In this document: one piece after another, positions 1-8,135 of the stretch
Layout of the letters: each line of letters begins with the position of its first letter
How positions within the stretch are numbered: the stretch's first letter is position 1
Source of the DNA: Azospirillum brasilense
GTDB lineage: Bacteria > Pseudomonadota > Alphaproteobacteria > Azospirillales > Azospirillaceae
Direction: 5' to 3'
DNA length: 64,000 nt
Assembly (NCBI RefSeq): GCF_007827795.1
Contig: NZ_VITI01000019.1
Span: 1-64,000, forward strand
Program-made: the position numbers and the translations under genes
Notes under the pieces: generated by a model
Databases searched by the model: none
Told to the model about the DNA's origin: nothing
The model's input: the letters and a program-made list of their open reading frames with translations, nothing else

Positions 1-2552
1 TCGCTGTCCGACGCCACGGTGATCGTCACCGTCACCGTGTCGCCGACCTTGGCCGACTGGTTGGGAATGGTGACGGTGGTGATCGACGGCGGCGTAGCGT
101 CGACGGTGTTGTTGGTGACCGACTGGTTGGTGACCGTCGCCGCGTCGGTGCCGCCGGTCGCGCTCTGGATCGCCGCCGCGTCGTCGCCGCTGGTGGGGTC
201 GGTGTAGCTAACGGTCACGGTCTGCCCGTGCTGGACCGCCTGGGCCAGCGTCAGGGTGACTGTCTTGTTGACGCTGTTCACGGCGACGCTGGAAACGGTG
301 ACCGCGCTGCCGCCGACCTTGACCTCGAAGGCGCCCGCCGCCGGGCCGTTCACGGCGTCCAGCGCGGCATCGTAGGTCAGAACCAGCGTCGTTCCGTCCA
401 CCGTCGCGCTTTGCAGGACCGGGGCGGGCGGGACGACCGCCACCATGACGGAGCCGGACGAAACCGCCGTCTGGGGAAACATGGGGATGCCGCTGAAGGA
501 CGTGAAGACGCTGACGGGGAACTGGCCGGACACGTCGGTTCCCGACGCCGTCACGTCGAAGGTGAGGGTGTGGGTTCCGATCGCGATGATGCCGGTCAGA
601 GTGCCGTCCGCGATGGCGTCGAGCTTGAGATTGGAGATCGTCCAGCCGCTGGGGGCGGCCACGTCGAAGTGAATGGAGCTTCCCACTATGGCCAGCGCGG
701 CGGAGACATTCACGGTGAAGGAAAGCTGGGTCGGCGTGCCGTTGGTGAAGGTGGCGGTCGGGTTGTCCGGCGTGATGGTGATCGGGGAAAGGCTGCCCGG
801 CTGCATCCCGATCGACGCCGTGACGAGCTTGTTGACCTCGGTCGTGTTGTTCGTCGCACCGCTGTCGGTAATCGAGCGCAGGACGATGGGGCGCGTTTCG
901 CTGAGCCCGGTCCTGGTCTGGTCGAGGCTGGTGACCGAGGCGGCCGTCGTCTTGTAGGCGATGCTGTCGATCAGCATGCTCACGGCGCTGTTGCTCAGCG
1001 TCATGCCGCTGACCGTCACCGTGGCGACGCCGTTCACCAGAGTCACCGCGTAGGCGCCGCCGGTGAAGCTGCCCGTCGTTCCGTTGCTCAGCGCGATGTC
1101 GGTTCCGGCAATGGTCAGGAACTCGCCGCTTCCGGTTCCGGCGACGTTGTGGACGGTCAGCACCATGCCGGTGAAGGTCTGCCCACCGTCCACCGTGGAG
1201 GCCGAGACGGAATTGAACAGGTCGAAGGTCGGATTGCCCATGCCCACCTGGCCGTAGCCATCGTTCGGGGTGAGCGTCAGCGTGGGCGGGGTGCCGTTCG
1301 GGTCGAGCGTGTTGTTGGTGACCGGTTGGGCGGTGAAGGTCGCGGCGTCGACGCCCGTGGTGCCTTGGACGGCGTTGGTGTCGTTGCCCGCCGTCGGGTC
1401 GGTGTAGGCGACCGTCACCGTGTCGGTGTGGGAGACGGCCTGGGCCAGCGTCAGCGTGACGGTCTTGTTCGCGCTGTCCACCGCGACGTTTGTGACGGGC
1501 ACGGTGCTGCCGCCGGCCTTGACCTCGAAGGCGCCCGCTGTCGGCGGGTTGGCGGAGTCGAGCGCGACGTCGTAGGTCAGCACCAGCGACGTGCCATCCG
1601 CCGCCGCGTTCTGAAGGACCGGCGGCACCGCAGGGCGCGGCCCCATGACCGTGGTTACAATGTACACCGAGGCGACGTCGAGGCCGTTGGTGGCCTGAAT
1701 CACTCCGCTGCTGTTGTCGCCCGCCGGATCGACGTAGCGGAATTCGATGTAGTCGCCGGCCGTGAGAGTGCTGCTGACGGTCAGCGTCACGGTCTTGCCG
1801 GACACAACGGCGGCGGTCACGTTGACCTTCGTCCCGTTGATCAGGACGGCGCCGGTGCCCCAGGACATGTCGCCGGGCGAAATCGCATCGAAGGTGGACA
1901 GGGCCGGCTGGCTGGCGCTGTCGAGGTTGCCGTCGAAGGTCACGGTGATGGTGGACTCGCCGACATAGGCGACGGTGTCCACGGATTCGGGAGCCGCCAT
2001 CAGCACGCCCATGTAGCTCTCGATCCGCAGCGTCTCGGCCCGCACGACGCCGCGGGTCCAGGCGAGATCCCAGTCGCCGCCAAGATCCGCGGCGCCCGTC
2101 GGCGTCCGCGACGCCGCCATGCCGGCGCCGGTGATGTCGGCCAGCGCGTCGAGGAACGACCCGCCGTGGCCGCTCGCCACGTTGCAGCCGTACAGCAGGA
2201 TGTCGCCGTCATCGGCCAGGCAGGCGCCGACGGCCGCCAGTTCCGCTTCCCGCGTCGGCAGTTCCGCTTCGTCCAGCCGCGCCGTACCGAGTTGCAACCC
2301 GCCCTCGAAGCCGTGGCAAAGCACATGGAGCGCCTGGATGCCGTGGCGCCCCGCCAACGCCTGCGCCATCACCGTCACGCCGTCCTGGCCTTCGCCGATC
2401 AGGACCGCCTCCACACCGGGGGGAAGCTCCGCCTGAAGATCCCGCCAACCGGCAAGGGCGGTGTCGATGACGGCAATCTCGGTTGCCGAGCGGGGGAAGC
2501 GACCAGAGGTGGTGACGCACGAGGTGGGGGCGGCGGCGGACGCTTCGATCAT
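1..2552 (-). CDS. Giant DUF4347 / SWM-repeat surface protein (5' part)
   Basis: The reading frame enters on the minus strand at ATG 2552, behind an AGGA ribosome site about nine bases upstream, and runs off the window edge, so about 850 N-terminal residues are seen. An in-frame stop lies just upstream of the start. Residues about 25-165 look like DUF4347: a Rossmann-like segment with a LHVLCHGFEGGLQLG stretch and an LLYGCNVASG stretch, the His and Cys typical of this caspase-like family. After it come at least three Ig-like units of about 105 residues resembling SWM repeats, around 105-425, 1310-1630 and 1640-1990, with PVLQ...LVLTYD at the start and TLTLAQAV...VTVxYTDP near the end of the clearer two. 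A cadherin-like Asp/Thr-rich linker separates repeats. Such proteins are usually thousands of residues long and exported by type I secretion as adhesins. No signal peptide is visible, which fits that route. The export role is inferred. Confidence 0.85.
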   Translation of the reverse strand, partial: MIEASAAAPTSCVTTSGRFPRSATEIAVIDTALAGWRDLQAELPPGVEAVLIGEGQDGVTVMAQALAGRHGIQALHVLCHGFEGGLQLGTARLDEAELPTREAELAAVGACLADDGDILLYGCNVASGHGGSFLDALADITGAGMAASRTPTGAADLGGDWDLAWTRGVVRAETLRIESYMGVLMAAPESVDTVAYVGESTITVTFDGNLDSASQPALSTFDAISPGDMSWGTGAVLINGTKVNVTAAVVSGKTVTLTVSSTLTAGDYIEFRYVDPAGDNSSGVIQATNGLDVASVYIVTTVMGPRPAVPPVLQNAAADGTSLVLTYDVALDSANPPTAGAFEVKAGGSTVPVTNVAVDSANKTVTLTLAQAVSHTDTVTVAYTDPTAGNDTNAVQGTTGVDAATFTAQPVTNNTLDPNGTPPTLTLTPNDGYGQVGMGNPTFDLFNSVSASTVDGGQTFTGMVLTVHNVAGTGSGEFLTIAGTDIALSNGTTGSFTGGAYAVTLVNGVATVTVSGMTLSNSAVSMLIDSIAYKTTAASVTSLDQTRTGLSETRPIVLRSITDSGATNNTTEVNKLVTASIGMQPGSLSPITITPDNPTATFTNGTPTQLSFTVNVSAALAIVGSSIHFDVAAPSGWTISNLKLDAIADGTLTGIIAIGTHTLTFDVTASGTDVSGQFPVSVFTSFSGIPMFPQTAVSSGSVMVAVVPPAPVLQSATVDGTTLVLTYDAALDAVNGPAAGAFEVKVGGSAVTVSSVAVNSVNKTVTLTLAQAVQHGQTVTVSYTDPTSGDDAAAIQSATGGTDAATVTNQSVTNNTVDATPPSITTVTIPNQSAKVGDTVTVTITVASDS

Positions 2553-3138
2553 GGCGGGCGTTTCCTGAATGGGATGCAATCCGGAATACGCGCTTCATGA
2601 AAGAAATGGGTACTCCGTTTGATTTCACATGCCCATAAATGGCCGTCCGGGTCAATATGGTCAAAGCATGAAATCAGCATTTGACACAGCGTACTTCTGC
2701 CCGTCGGTAAGGATAGATGCTTTCCTTGATGTTTCAAATTGCAACATATCGCATTATTCGTCATGTTAATGTATCATTAATTATTGAAAACAGGGAAGTC
2801 GATGCGTGAACGTTCCGTGCATTTATTGTTATGTTCTGCACGATTATGAGAAAACAGACAGAAAATGTGGCGCAGTGGAAAATTGGAACGGCAAGCACCG
2901 CTTCCCATCTGCTGCTCATCGCATTTTGGGAAAATGCGTTGGTGACGGGTGAAAGGACCAATCACCCATGGTCAGGATTTCACCCTTCTGCGCACGAGGG
3001 TGCCAAGCCATTCGTTCCACTTGTTGAGACGATTTGGAAGATCCTCTCAAGATGGACGCATTCCGGCGGCCGTCGATTCACACACCGGGGCTGTGGTTAC
3101 CGGTATGGCCGCGGGTTTGCGCTCGCGGCGTTCGCCGG
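2553..3138. other. AT-rich intergenic region, adhesin upstream region
   Basis: No convincing gene is seen in these 586 bases. The part from about 2600 to 2990 is clearly AT-richer than its surroundings, as expected for the promoter region of the adhesin gene on the minus strand. The kinase gene on the other side ends at 3139, so this stretch is its 3' flank. Confidence 0.6.
2766..2780. promoter_or_regulatory. CtrA-like palindromic box TTAA-N7-TTAA
   Basis: The sequence TTAATG TAT CATTAA is a perfect 6-3-6 inverted repeat and also fits the TTAA-N7-TTAA consensus of the alphaproteobacterial cell-cycle and motility regulator CtrA. It lies about 214 bases upstream of the adhesin start. The local AT content raises the chance of a random match, so regulation by CtrA is only a suggestion. 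Confidence 0.35.
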
Positions 3139-4578
3139 TCATGGGTCCATGACGTCGCCCAGCGTGGCGGCGAGGTCGCCGGGTTCCACCGGCTTGTGCA
3201 GCAGGCGGCAACCGATGGAGCGCGCCTCGCGCAGCCGCTCCGGCGCCGTGTCGCCGGTGATGATGACGACCGGCACGTCCCAGCGGCTCCGCACAAGCTC
3301 GGCCACCGCGCGGCCGGTCTGGCCTCCGGGCAGGCGATGGTCGGCCAGCACGACATGGGGTCGGTTGCGCATCCGGGGAAGGCGGGCGGCCAGCTCCTCC
3401 GCCGAGCCGACGGCCGTCACCTGAACGCCCCAGCGTTTCAGCAGCATGGTCATGGCGTGGCGCACCCGCTCGTCGTCCTCCACCAGCAGCACCCGCCGGC
3501 CTTTCATCCGGTCCGTCGGGGATGCCGTCGCCGCCGCGCTGGTGGCGACCGCGGCCATGGCGCGGGCGGCGGCGGTCAGGCGGCGGTCGGGTTCGGGGGA
3601 GAGGGCGGCGCGCGGAACCGTCACCGTGAAGACCGTGCCCCGCCCGACCTGCGACCGCAGGTCCAGTGTCAGGCCGAGCAGCCGCGCCATGCGGGACACC
3701 AGCGGCAGGCCGAGGCCGAAGCCCTTGGCCGCGCTGCGCTCGGGGTTGTCGAGCTGATGGAACTCCTCGAAGATGGCGGCGCGGGCGTCGGGGGGAATGC
3801 CCCGCCCGTCGTCCCACACCTGAAATTCCAGCGCACCGGGGCGGCGCCGGCAGCCGAGAAGGACGCGCCTTCCGCATCCCCCACCGTGGCGGATGGCGTT
3901 GGACAGCAGATGGGTCAGTATCCGTTCCAGCAGCCGCGCGTCGGTCCGCACCACCACGCCGCAGGGGTGGACGTGCAGGCTCGTCCCCTCGGTCGTCGCG
4001 CTGTCCCGGAATTCCTGGGCCAGGCGGCGCATCAGCCCGTCGGGGCGGAACTCCGTGACCGCGACGTCCACCGCGCCGGCCTCCAGCCGGGCGAGGTCCA
4101 GAAGGCCGCTGAGCATCCCGTTCAGGCTGTCGATGGACGCCTGGAGCAGATCTGCCGCTTCTCTGGCTGCGGGGTTCGAACCGACCGTGCCGCTCAGGAT
4201 GTGGGCGTACAGCGCCGCCGCCTGGATCGACTGGCGCAGATCGTGGCTGGCGGCGGTCAGGAAGCGTGCCTTGGCCCGGTCGGCGCGCTCCGCCGTCTCA
4301 TGGGCGTGGCGCAGTTCCTCCTCCCGAGCGGCGCGGCGGCCCTCGGCGCGGTGCAGCCGGTCGCGAAGCCGGCCCATCTCGCGACGCTGCTCGACCAGTT
4401 CGGCGGCCAGACGCGCGCTTTCCTGGACTAGGCGACTGGCGTCGCGCTGCAGGCGGTCCGCGGTCCGAAGTCCTTCGACGAGGTTGCGGTTCATTGCCCC
4501 CAGGCATTCCCGCAACGCTTCCCCGCTGGTTGGCTCGGCTTTGTCCGGTTTATCCGAATCCACATTTTTTTTCGGCAT
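3139..4578 (-). CDS. Soluble hybrid sensor histidine kinase / response regulator
   Basis: A 479-residue two-component protein with no membrane segment. Residues about 25-100 form a charged coiled coil. The phosphoacceptor His is in SHDLRQ (H112), followed by a HATPase domain with an N-box Asn around 227, a DDGRGIP box around 256 and a GFGLGL box around 286. A C-terminal receiver (about 360-479) has the acidic pair in VEDDE, the phosphorylatable Asp in LADHRLPG (D413) and Lys in LHKPVE. The ATG at 4578 has GGAGA six bases upstream, so it is preferred to the in-frame GTG at 4590. With no sensory domain besides the coiled coil, it probably senses through a partner or an intracellular signal. The only nearby separate receiver is the one at 5726-6130, a possible partner (inference). 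Confidence 0.9.
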   Translation of the reverse strand: MPKKNVDSDKPDKAEPTSGEALRECLGAMNRNLVEGLRTADRLQRDASRLVQESARLAAELVEQRREMGRLRDRLHRAEGRRAAREEELRHAHETAERADRAKARFLTAASHDLRQSIQAAALYAHILSGTVGSNPAAREAADLLQASIDSLNGMLSGLLDLARLEAGAVDVAVTEFRPDGLMRRLAQEFRDSATTEGTSLHVHPCGVVVRTDARLLERILTHLLSNAIRHGGGCGRRVLLGCRRRPGALEFQVWDDGRGIPPDARAAIFEEFHQLDNPERSAAKGFGLGLPLVSRMARLLGLTLDLRSQVGRGTVFTVTVPRAALSPEPDRRLTAAARAMAAVATSAAATASPTDRMKGRRVLLVEDDERVRHAMTMLLKRWGVQVTAVGSAEELAARLPRMRNRPHVVLADHRLPGGQTGRAVAELVRSRWDVPVVIITGDTAPERLREARSIGCRLLHKPVEPGDLAATLGDVMDP

Positions 4579-5097
4579 GGACGTCTCCACGATGGCCCCC
4601 GCTCACCGCCGCAAATCAACTTCCGGCTCATGAATCCACGTACGTCAGGTCACAACAGCGCAGGACAGGAAATGTTTTCGGGGCAACGATGATTCACGCG
4701 CGTGCCGGGAGGTTGATGATCGTCCTCAGGGTGTCGGTTGCGGAGCAGCGACACGCGGTGCCCAAAAGAGCGGCAGATTGTCGCACATGTGACGCGTCCT
4801 GTTGACGACGAGAAACGCAGCCGACGGCACCGGGACGGCCGCCGCGATGTTGAGTCTCCAGGCGCCCTTCCGGACGCCATGAGCTAATCAGATGGAGTTT
4901 CAAGGCGATGCGGGAAGCCGGCAGCGGGGCGGGGCGGCCCTGCGCCGCCACCTCCCGCCGCTGGCACAACGGTTGCTTTGTGCGCAAACGGATGCAGGTT
5001 TCCACCATACGGGATGTTCTTGACCTTGTTAGTTCGGTGAACAATCTAACGTCCCTGGCGCCTGCGCGGCCCGTGGCTGGTGTATTTGGAGGCAGGT
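4579..5097. other. Divergent intergenic region with sigma-54 promoter
   Basis: These 519 bases separate the hybrid kinase (minus) from the gene at 5098 (plus). No gene is convincing here. A sigma-54 promoter lies at 4962-4977 and is listed separately. About 110 bases of leader would remain between its start site and the next gene. Confidence 0.55.
4962..4977 (+). promoter_or_regulatory. Sigma-54 (RpoN) promoter
   Basis: TGGCAC AACGG TTGCT matches the RpoN -24/-12 consensus (TGGCAC-N5-TTGCW) with correct spacing. Transcription would start near 4988 and run into the gene at 5098. No upstream enhancer-binding site was identified. Sigma-54 promoters always need an activator ATPase of the NtrC/NifA/FleQ type, which is not encoded in this window. 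Confidence 0.75.
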
Positions 5098-5490
5098 TTG
5101 ATCAACCCTATGATTACGGCCACCGCCGGCTGGTCTGAGGCGGTGGAGGAGCGGGCGCAGCGCTTGCTCCGCTATCAGGTCGGGACCGAAGGGCCGGATG
5201 GCGCTCCGGTGACCGTGCAGACCATGTTCCAGCGCTGCGGCTTCACGCCGATCGCCAGCGCCCGCTTCCTGATGTGCATCCCGCCTTTGACCGCGATGCA
5301 CGAACTGACCAAGACCGTCACGCGCTTTCGGATCGACGGTGATGCCTGCCCCGACCCGGCCGGCATGGCGAAGGCGGCGCTGTCCTTCGCCGGGCGCGCG
5401 GTGGCGGTGCATGAATTGCACCCGGAGCGCCGGCTCGTGGCTGGTGTGATCTCCACCCTCCTGGGGTTGCAGGGAAGCAGCCGCCGATAG
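5098..5490 (+). CDS. Uncharacterised protein behind a sigma-54 promoter
   Basis: A protein of about 130 residues that I do not recognise. GGAGG at 5088-5092 sits five bases before TTG 5098, which decides that start; an ATG at 5110 is the alternative (126 residues) but has no ribosome site. It has no signal peptide or membrane segment. A central stretch (ASARFLMCIPPLTAMHELTK) is hydrophobic with Met and Cys, and the rest is mixed alpha/beta in character. It is preceded by the sigma-54 promoter at 4962 and followed by a strong hairpin at 5532-5565, so it looks like a single-gene RpoN-dependent unit. Codon use matches the neighbours. Function unknown. Confidence 0.65.
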   Translation: MINPMITATAGWSEAVEERAQRLLRYQVGTEGPDGAPVTVQTMFQRCGFTPIASARFLMCIPPLTAMHELTKTVTRFRIDGDACPDPAGMAKAALSFAGRAVAVHELHPERRLVAGVISTLLGLQGSSRR

Positions 5491-5531
5491 CATCCGGCAT
5501 GGATTGGGGATGCGTTCGATCCCTGCGGAGA

Positions 5532-5565
5532 ACGAAGGGCCGTGCGGTTGCGCGCGGCCCTTCGT
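5532..5565 (+). terminator. Hairpin terminator after the 5098 gene
   Basis: An 11-bp stem (ACGAAGGGCCG pairing with CGGCCCTTCGT) with a further short inner GCG/CGC pairing closes the transcript 41 bases after the stop codon. There is no long U run, so it is terminator-like rather than a classical intrinsic terminator. Confidence 0.55.
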
Positions 5566-5725
5566 CATGCCCTGCTGCAGGAAATCCACCATTCTTTAAA
5601 AGTTGTAACCGTCCTTTGGTTGCTCGTTCGGCGGACTCGCTTTATCAGTGTTCGACTGTATGACCATGGGCTGGTCCCACCAGTGCTTGGCCAATTCCCG
5701 GGCTCGGGCGAAGGAGGGTGCCGCG

Positions 5726-6130
5726 ATGGACAGGAAGCCGGTCGATTACGGGCAATACAGCATCCTGGTTATCGAAGATCAGCCCTTCGTGCGACGGACC
5801 ATCATGCAGATCCTCTCGCAGATCGGCTTCCGTTCGATCGCCGAGGCCGACAACGGGGAGACCGGCATGCGGGAATGCATCCGCGCCACCCCCGACGTGA
5901 TCGTCTGCGACATCGACATGAAGCCGGTGTCCGGCCTTCAGTTCCTGGCGGAGTTGCGGGCCAGCGCGGAGGTGCGGAACCGCCGCACGCCGGTGGTCTT
6001 CCTGACCAACCACACGGAATCCGAAATTGTGAAGAAGGCCATGGCCTTGGGCGTCAACGGCTTCGTCGTGAAGCCGCCGTCCTTCGGCGCCCTGAAGGAG
6101 CGGGTGGACCGCCTGCTGGCCGGCAAGTGA
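5726..6130 (+). CDS. Single-domain response regulator (CheY-like receiver)
   Basis: A 134-residue stand-alone receiver. The acidic pair is in VIEDQ (E17, D18), the phosphoacceptor Asp is D62 in VCDIDMKP, the switch Thr is T94 in VFLTNHT, and the conserved Lys is K116 in VVKPPS. There is no output domain, so it must work by protein contact, as CheY or DivK do. ATG 5726 follows GGAGGG with good spacing; earlier in-frame starts lack one. The gene lies about 160 bases after the hairpin that ends the sigma-54 unit. The nearest kinase is the hybrid kinase at 3139-4578, which makes a phosphorelay possible but unproven. Confidence 0.9.
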   Translation: MDRKPVDYGQYSILVIEDQPFVRRTIMQILSQIGFRSIAEADNGETGMRECIRATPDVIVCDIDMKPVSGLQFLAELRASAEVRNRRTPVVFLTNHTESEIVKKAMALGVNGFVVKPPSFGALKERVDRLLAGK

Positions 6131-6152
6131 GGGCCAGCAAGTGAGAGAGAGC

Positions 6153-6515
6153 ATGGGGGGCGTGGTGCGGCGTGCGGTGATGTGCGGTCTGGTGGTGCTG
6201 CCGATGGCCGCCTGTTCGGGGGAGCCGGGCGAATCCGACATGCGCAAGCTGGTGGAGGCGCACACCAGGCGGGCGCTGGACGGCCAGGGGCCGGGCGGCT
6301 TCCGCGGGTTCGAGGGCTTCCGCAAGCAGGGCTGCGTGGACACGAAGTACCGGAACGGCGCTCCGAAGCCGGACGACAAGCAGTATGATTGCTATTATGC
6401 GGCGACCTTCGCGCCGCAGCCGGGCGTGCCGGCGATGACCGTGAACGGGAAGGGCCGCTTCACCCGCACCGACAAGGGCCTGACCTTCGAGGATCTGGGG
6501 GCGCAGCCGCGCTGA
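6153..6515 (+). CDS. Small putative lipoprotein
   Basis: About 120 residues. The N terminus has basic residues, a hydrophobic stretch and the lipobox-like LPMAAC, so it should be processed by signal peptidase II and anchored in the membrane. The mature part has two further Cys (QGCVDTKY and YDCYY), which could form a disulfide, and several Tyr and Lys residues. ATG 6153 is chosen because a purine-rich AGAGAGAG precedes it; GTG 6141 is possible. It starts 23 bases after the receiver gene and may be co-transcribed with it. No family recognised. Confidence 0.7.
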   Translation: MGGVVRRAVMCGLVVLPMAACSGEPGESDMRKLVEAHTRRALDGQGPGGFRGFEGFRKQGCVDTKYRNGAPKPDDKQYDCYYAATFAPQPGVPAMTVNGKGRFTRTDKGLTFEDLGAQPR

Positions 6516-6552
6516 TATGGCGCGCTGATGCGGCAACAATTCAGCGCTGTCT

Positions 6553-6595
6553 GGAAAAGGAAACGGCCGGCCATGACCCTGTCATGAACCGGCCG
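6553..6595 (-). terminator. Intrinsic terminator of tRNA-Tyr
   Basis: On the minus strand an interrupted stem (CGGCCGG with CCGGCCG, then CATGAC with GTCATG inside) is followed by a T-rich tract (TTTCCTTTTCC). It begins eight bases after the tRNA 3' end. Confidence 0.7.
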
Positions 6596-6602
6596 CGTCA
6601 GA

Positions 6603-6688
6603 TGGTGGAAGGGGCTGGATTTGAACCAGCGTACGCTTACGCGGGCAGATTTACAGTCTGCTGCCTTTAACCACTCGGCCACCCTTCC
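6603..6688 (-). tRNA. tRNA-Tyr (anticodon GUA)
   Basis: An 86-nt class II tRNA. The 5' GGAAGGG pairs with the 3' CCCTTCC acceptor strand, the anticodon GTA is at 6652-6654 within CTGTAAATC, the T arm has GGTTCAAATCC, and the CCA end is encoded. A long variable arm, as in bacterial tRNA-Tyr, lies between anticodon and T stems. The GUN anticodon makes it a queuosine substrate for the Tgt encoded at 58-59 kb. Confidence 0.97.
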
Positions 6689-6823
6689 GCTGATGCTTGA
6701 CGCGACCATCGGAGACCTGCCGTTCATCGGGCCTTGCTTAGCCTTCCGTCCGGCGGGTGGCGTTATCTAACGGGTGGCGGCGCTCCGGTCAAGCGGCTTT
6801 CTTCACCCGCGGCGCATCTTTGT

Positions 6824-7480
6824 TCAGGCCCCCTCGCCACGGGCCACGCGGGCCAGGGCGCTCAGCGGGTCACCGTCCTCCGCGCTGAAGCAGGCGCTGA
6901 AGTCGTCGCACACCTCGCAGTTCGGGGATTTGCAGAGCATCAGCCCCTCGCGCTCGCAGAGTTGGCGGTAGAAGAATTTCTTCCATTTCATGTCGCCGCT
7001 GTTCAGCGCGACCAGCGACGGGAAGTGGCGGCGGAACATGGCGTTCAACTCCCGCCGGTTGGCGAAGCCCATGTCCTGCCAGAGATGGTTCGGCCCCAGT
7101 GTGCGGCGGGCGACGATGGCGGCCAACCACTCCTCCTCGATGGTCCCGGCGGCGCGGTGGTCGAGCAGGAAGGCCCGCAGATCCTCCTCCTCGATGGCGT
7201 CCTCGCCGCTGTGGTCCGGCCCAATGTCGCTCTGTAGCATGGGGAGGAGATGGGCGAAGCCCGCCGCGTGCCGCTGGATCAACTCGGCCAGCGCGCCGCG
7301 CGCCAGCCCCAGGGACGCCGTGACGCCGCCGGGATGCTGCGCGGCCAGCCCGACGATGCGGCTGAACAGCAGCCGGTCGAGGGCCGGGCCATCCGGAACG
7401 CCGTCCAGAGCGTCGGCGGGCGGGTGGATCGAGAAGGCCGCAGGATCGGCGATGTCGGCAATCACGGTGTCGGCAATCAT
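6824..7480 (-). CDS. nifQ: Nitrogen fixation protein NifQ
   Basis: A 218-residue protein with the NifQ signature near the C terminus: C183-x4-C188-x2-C191-x5-C197, in the context LMLCKSPNCEVCDDFSAC. This motif holds an Fe-S or Mo-Fe-S cluster. NifQ is known to deliver molybdenum to the NifEN/NifH stage of FeMo-cofactor synthesis. ATG 7480 (MIADTV) has GGGAG ten bases upstream. No other nif gene is in the window and no sigma-54 promoter was found just upstream, so it looks like an orphan outside the main nif cluster. The gene for the CoxG-like protein lies 119 bases upstream on the same strand and could supply transcription. Confidence 0.93.
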   Translation of the reverse strand: MIADTVIADIADPAAFSIHPPADALDGVPDGPALDRLLFSRIVGLAAQHPGGVTASLGLARGALAELIQRHAAGFAHLLPMLQSDIGPDHSGEDAIEEEDLRAFLLDHRAAGTIEEEWLAAIVARRTLGPNHLWQDMGFANRRELNAMFRRHFPSLVALNSGDMKWKKFFYRQLCEREGLMLCKSPNCEVCDDFSACFSAEDGDPLSALARVARGEGA

Positions 7481-7599
7481 GGTCGGCGAACTCCCGCATC
7501 GGGGGGTTGTTCGGTCATGACCATGATGGTGGATCAAATTCCCGCAACTGCGAAGTGGTTTTTTGCGGGTGCGTTGTCCTCACCCGTCCGTCATCCGCT

Positions 7600-8043
7600 T
7601 CAGCCGTTCATGACCTCCGCCGTGAAGCGCTCGAAGAAGCCGTCGATGACGCGGTCGGCCTTGGCCTTGACCAGCTTGACCGCCAGCCGCCCGACGGCCC
7701 CGCCCAGCGCCGCCGCCAGCGTGAAGGACAGGTGGGTGTGGCCGTCCACCTCCTCCAGCGTGATGCGGGCCTCGCCCTTGACCGCCCCGGCAAGTCCGCC
7801 CTTGCCTTCGGCGTAGAGGATGTAGAAGCGCGGCGCGTCCTCCGGCGCCACCCGGACCCGCCCGGCGAAGCGCGCGTTCAGCGGCCCGACCGTGGCGCGC
7901 ACGCGCGCGGCGTATTCGGTGGGCGTCAGCCGGTCCATCTCCTCCAGCACCGGGATGCAGCGTTGCAGCACGGCGGGGTCGCAGAGCGCGGTGAAGACCC
8001 GCTCGCGCGCCGCCGGAATCCGGTACTGGCCGTTCAGCTCCAT
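7600..8043 (-). CDS. CoxG-like SRPBCC family protein
   Basis: A 147-residue START/SRPBCC fold protein of the CO dehydrogenase subunit G type (MELNGQYRIPAARERVFTALCDP start, PLNARFAGRVRV in the middle, then a hydrophobic LAAALGGAVGRLAVKLVKAKAD helix). In carboxydotrophs CoxG recruits CO dehydrogenase to the membrane. Many relatives sit apart from any cox genes and have unknown partners. No molybdenum hydroxylase is encoded here, although the next gene downstream is nifQ, another Mo-related protein. A weak AGGTG ribosome site precedes ATG 8043. Confidence 0.85.
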   Translation of the reverse strand: MELNGQYRIPAARERVFTALCDPAVLQRCIPVLEEMDRLTPTEYAARVRATVGPLNARFAGRVRVAPEDAPRFYILYAEGKGGLAGAVKGEARITLEEVDGHTHLSFTLAAALGGAVGRLAVKLVKAKADRVIDGFFERFTAEVMNG

Positions 8044-8135
8044 GGATCACCTGTTGTTGGCCGGGAATGCCAAGCGATTTGGTGTATGGATGACCCGCTT
8101 CCAAGACGCGCAATCGAATACGGAGGGCGACAAAC

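Noticed and set aside
228..2600. Long plus-strand open frame of 790 codons opposite the adhesin
   Set aside because: It is the GC-rich antisense shadow of the adhesin gene, has Arg/Gly/Asp-biased composition and no recognisable domain.
2831..3424. Plus-strand frame of 197 codons upstream of the kinase end
   Set aside because: Half lies in an AT-rich promoter region and half antisense to the kinase; no ribosome site or domain.
7481..7600. Possible sigma-54 promoter upstream of nifQ
   Set aside because: A TTGCGG word is present but the -24 TGGC element is absent at the required distance.
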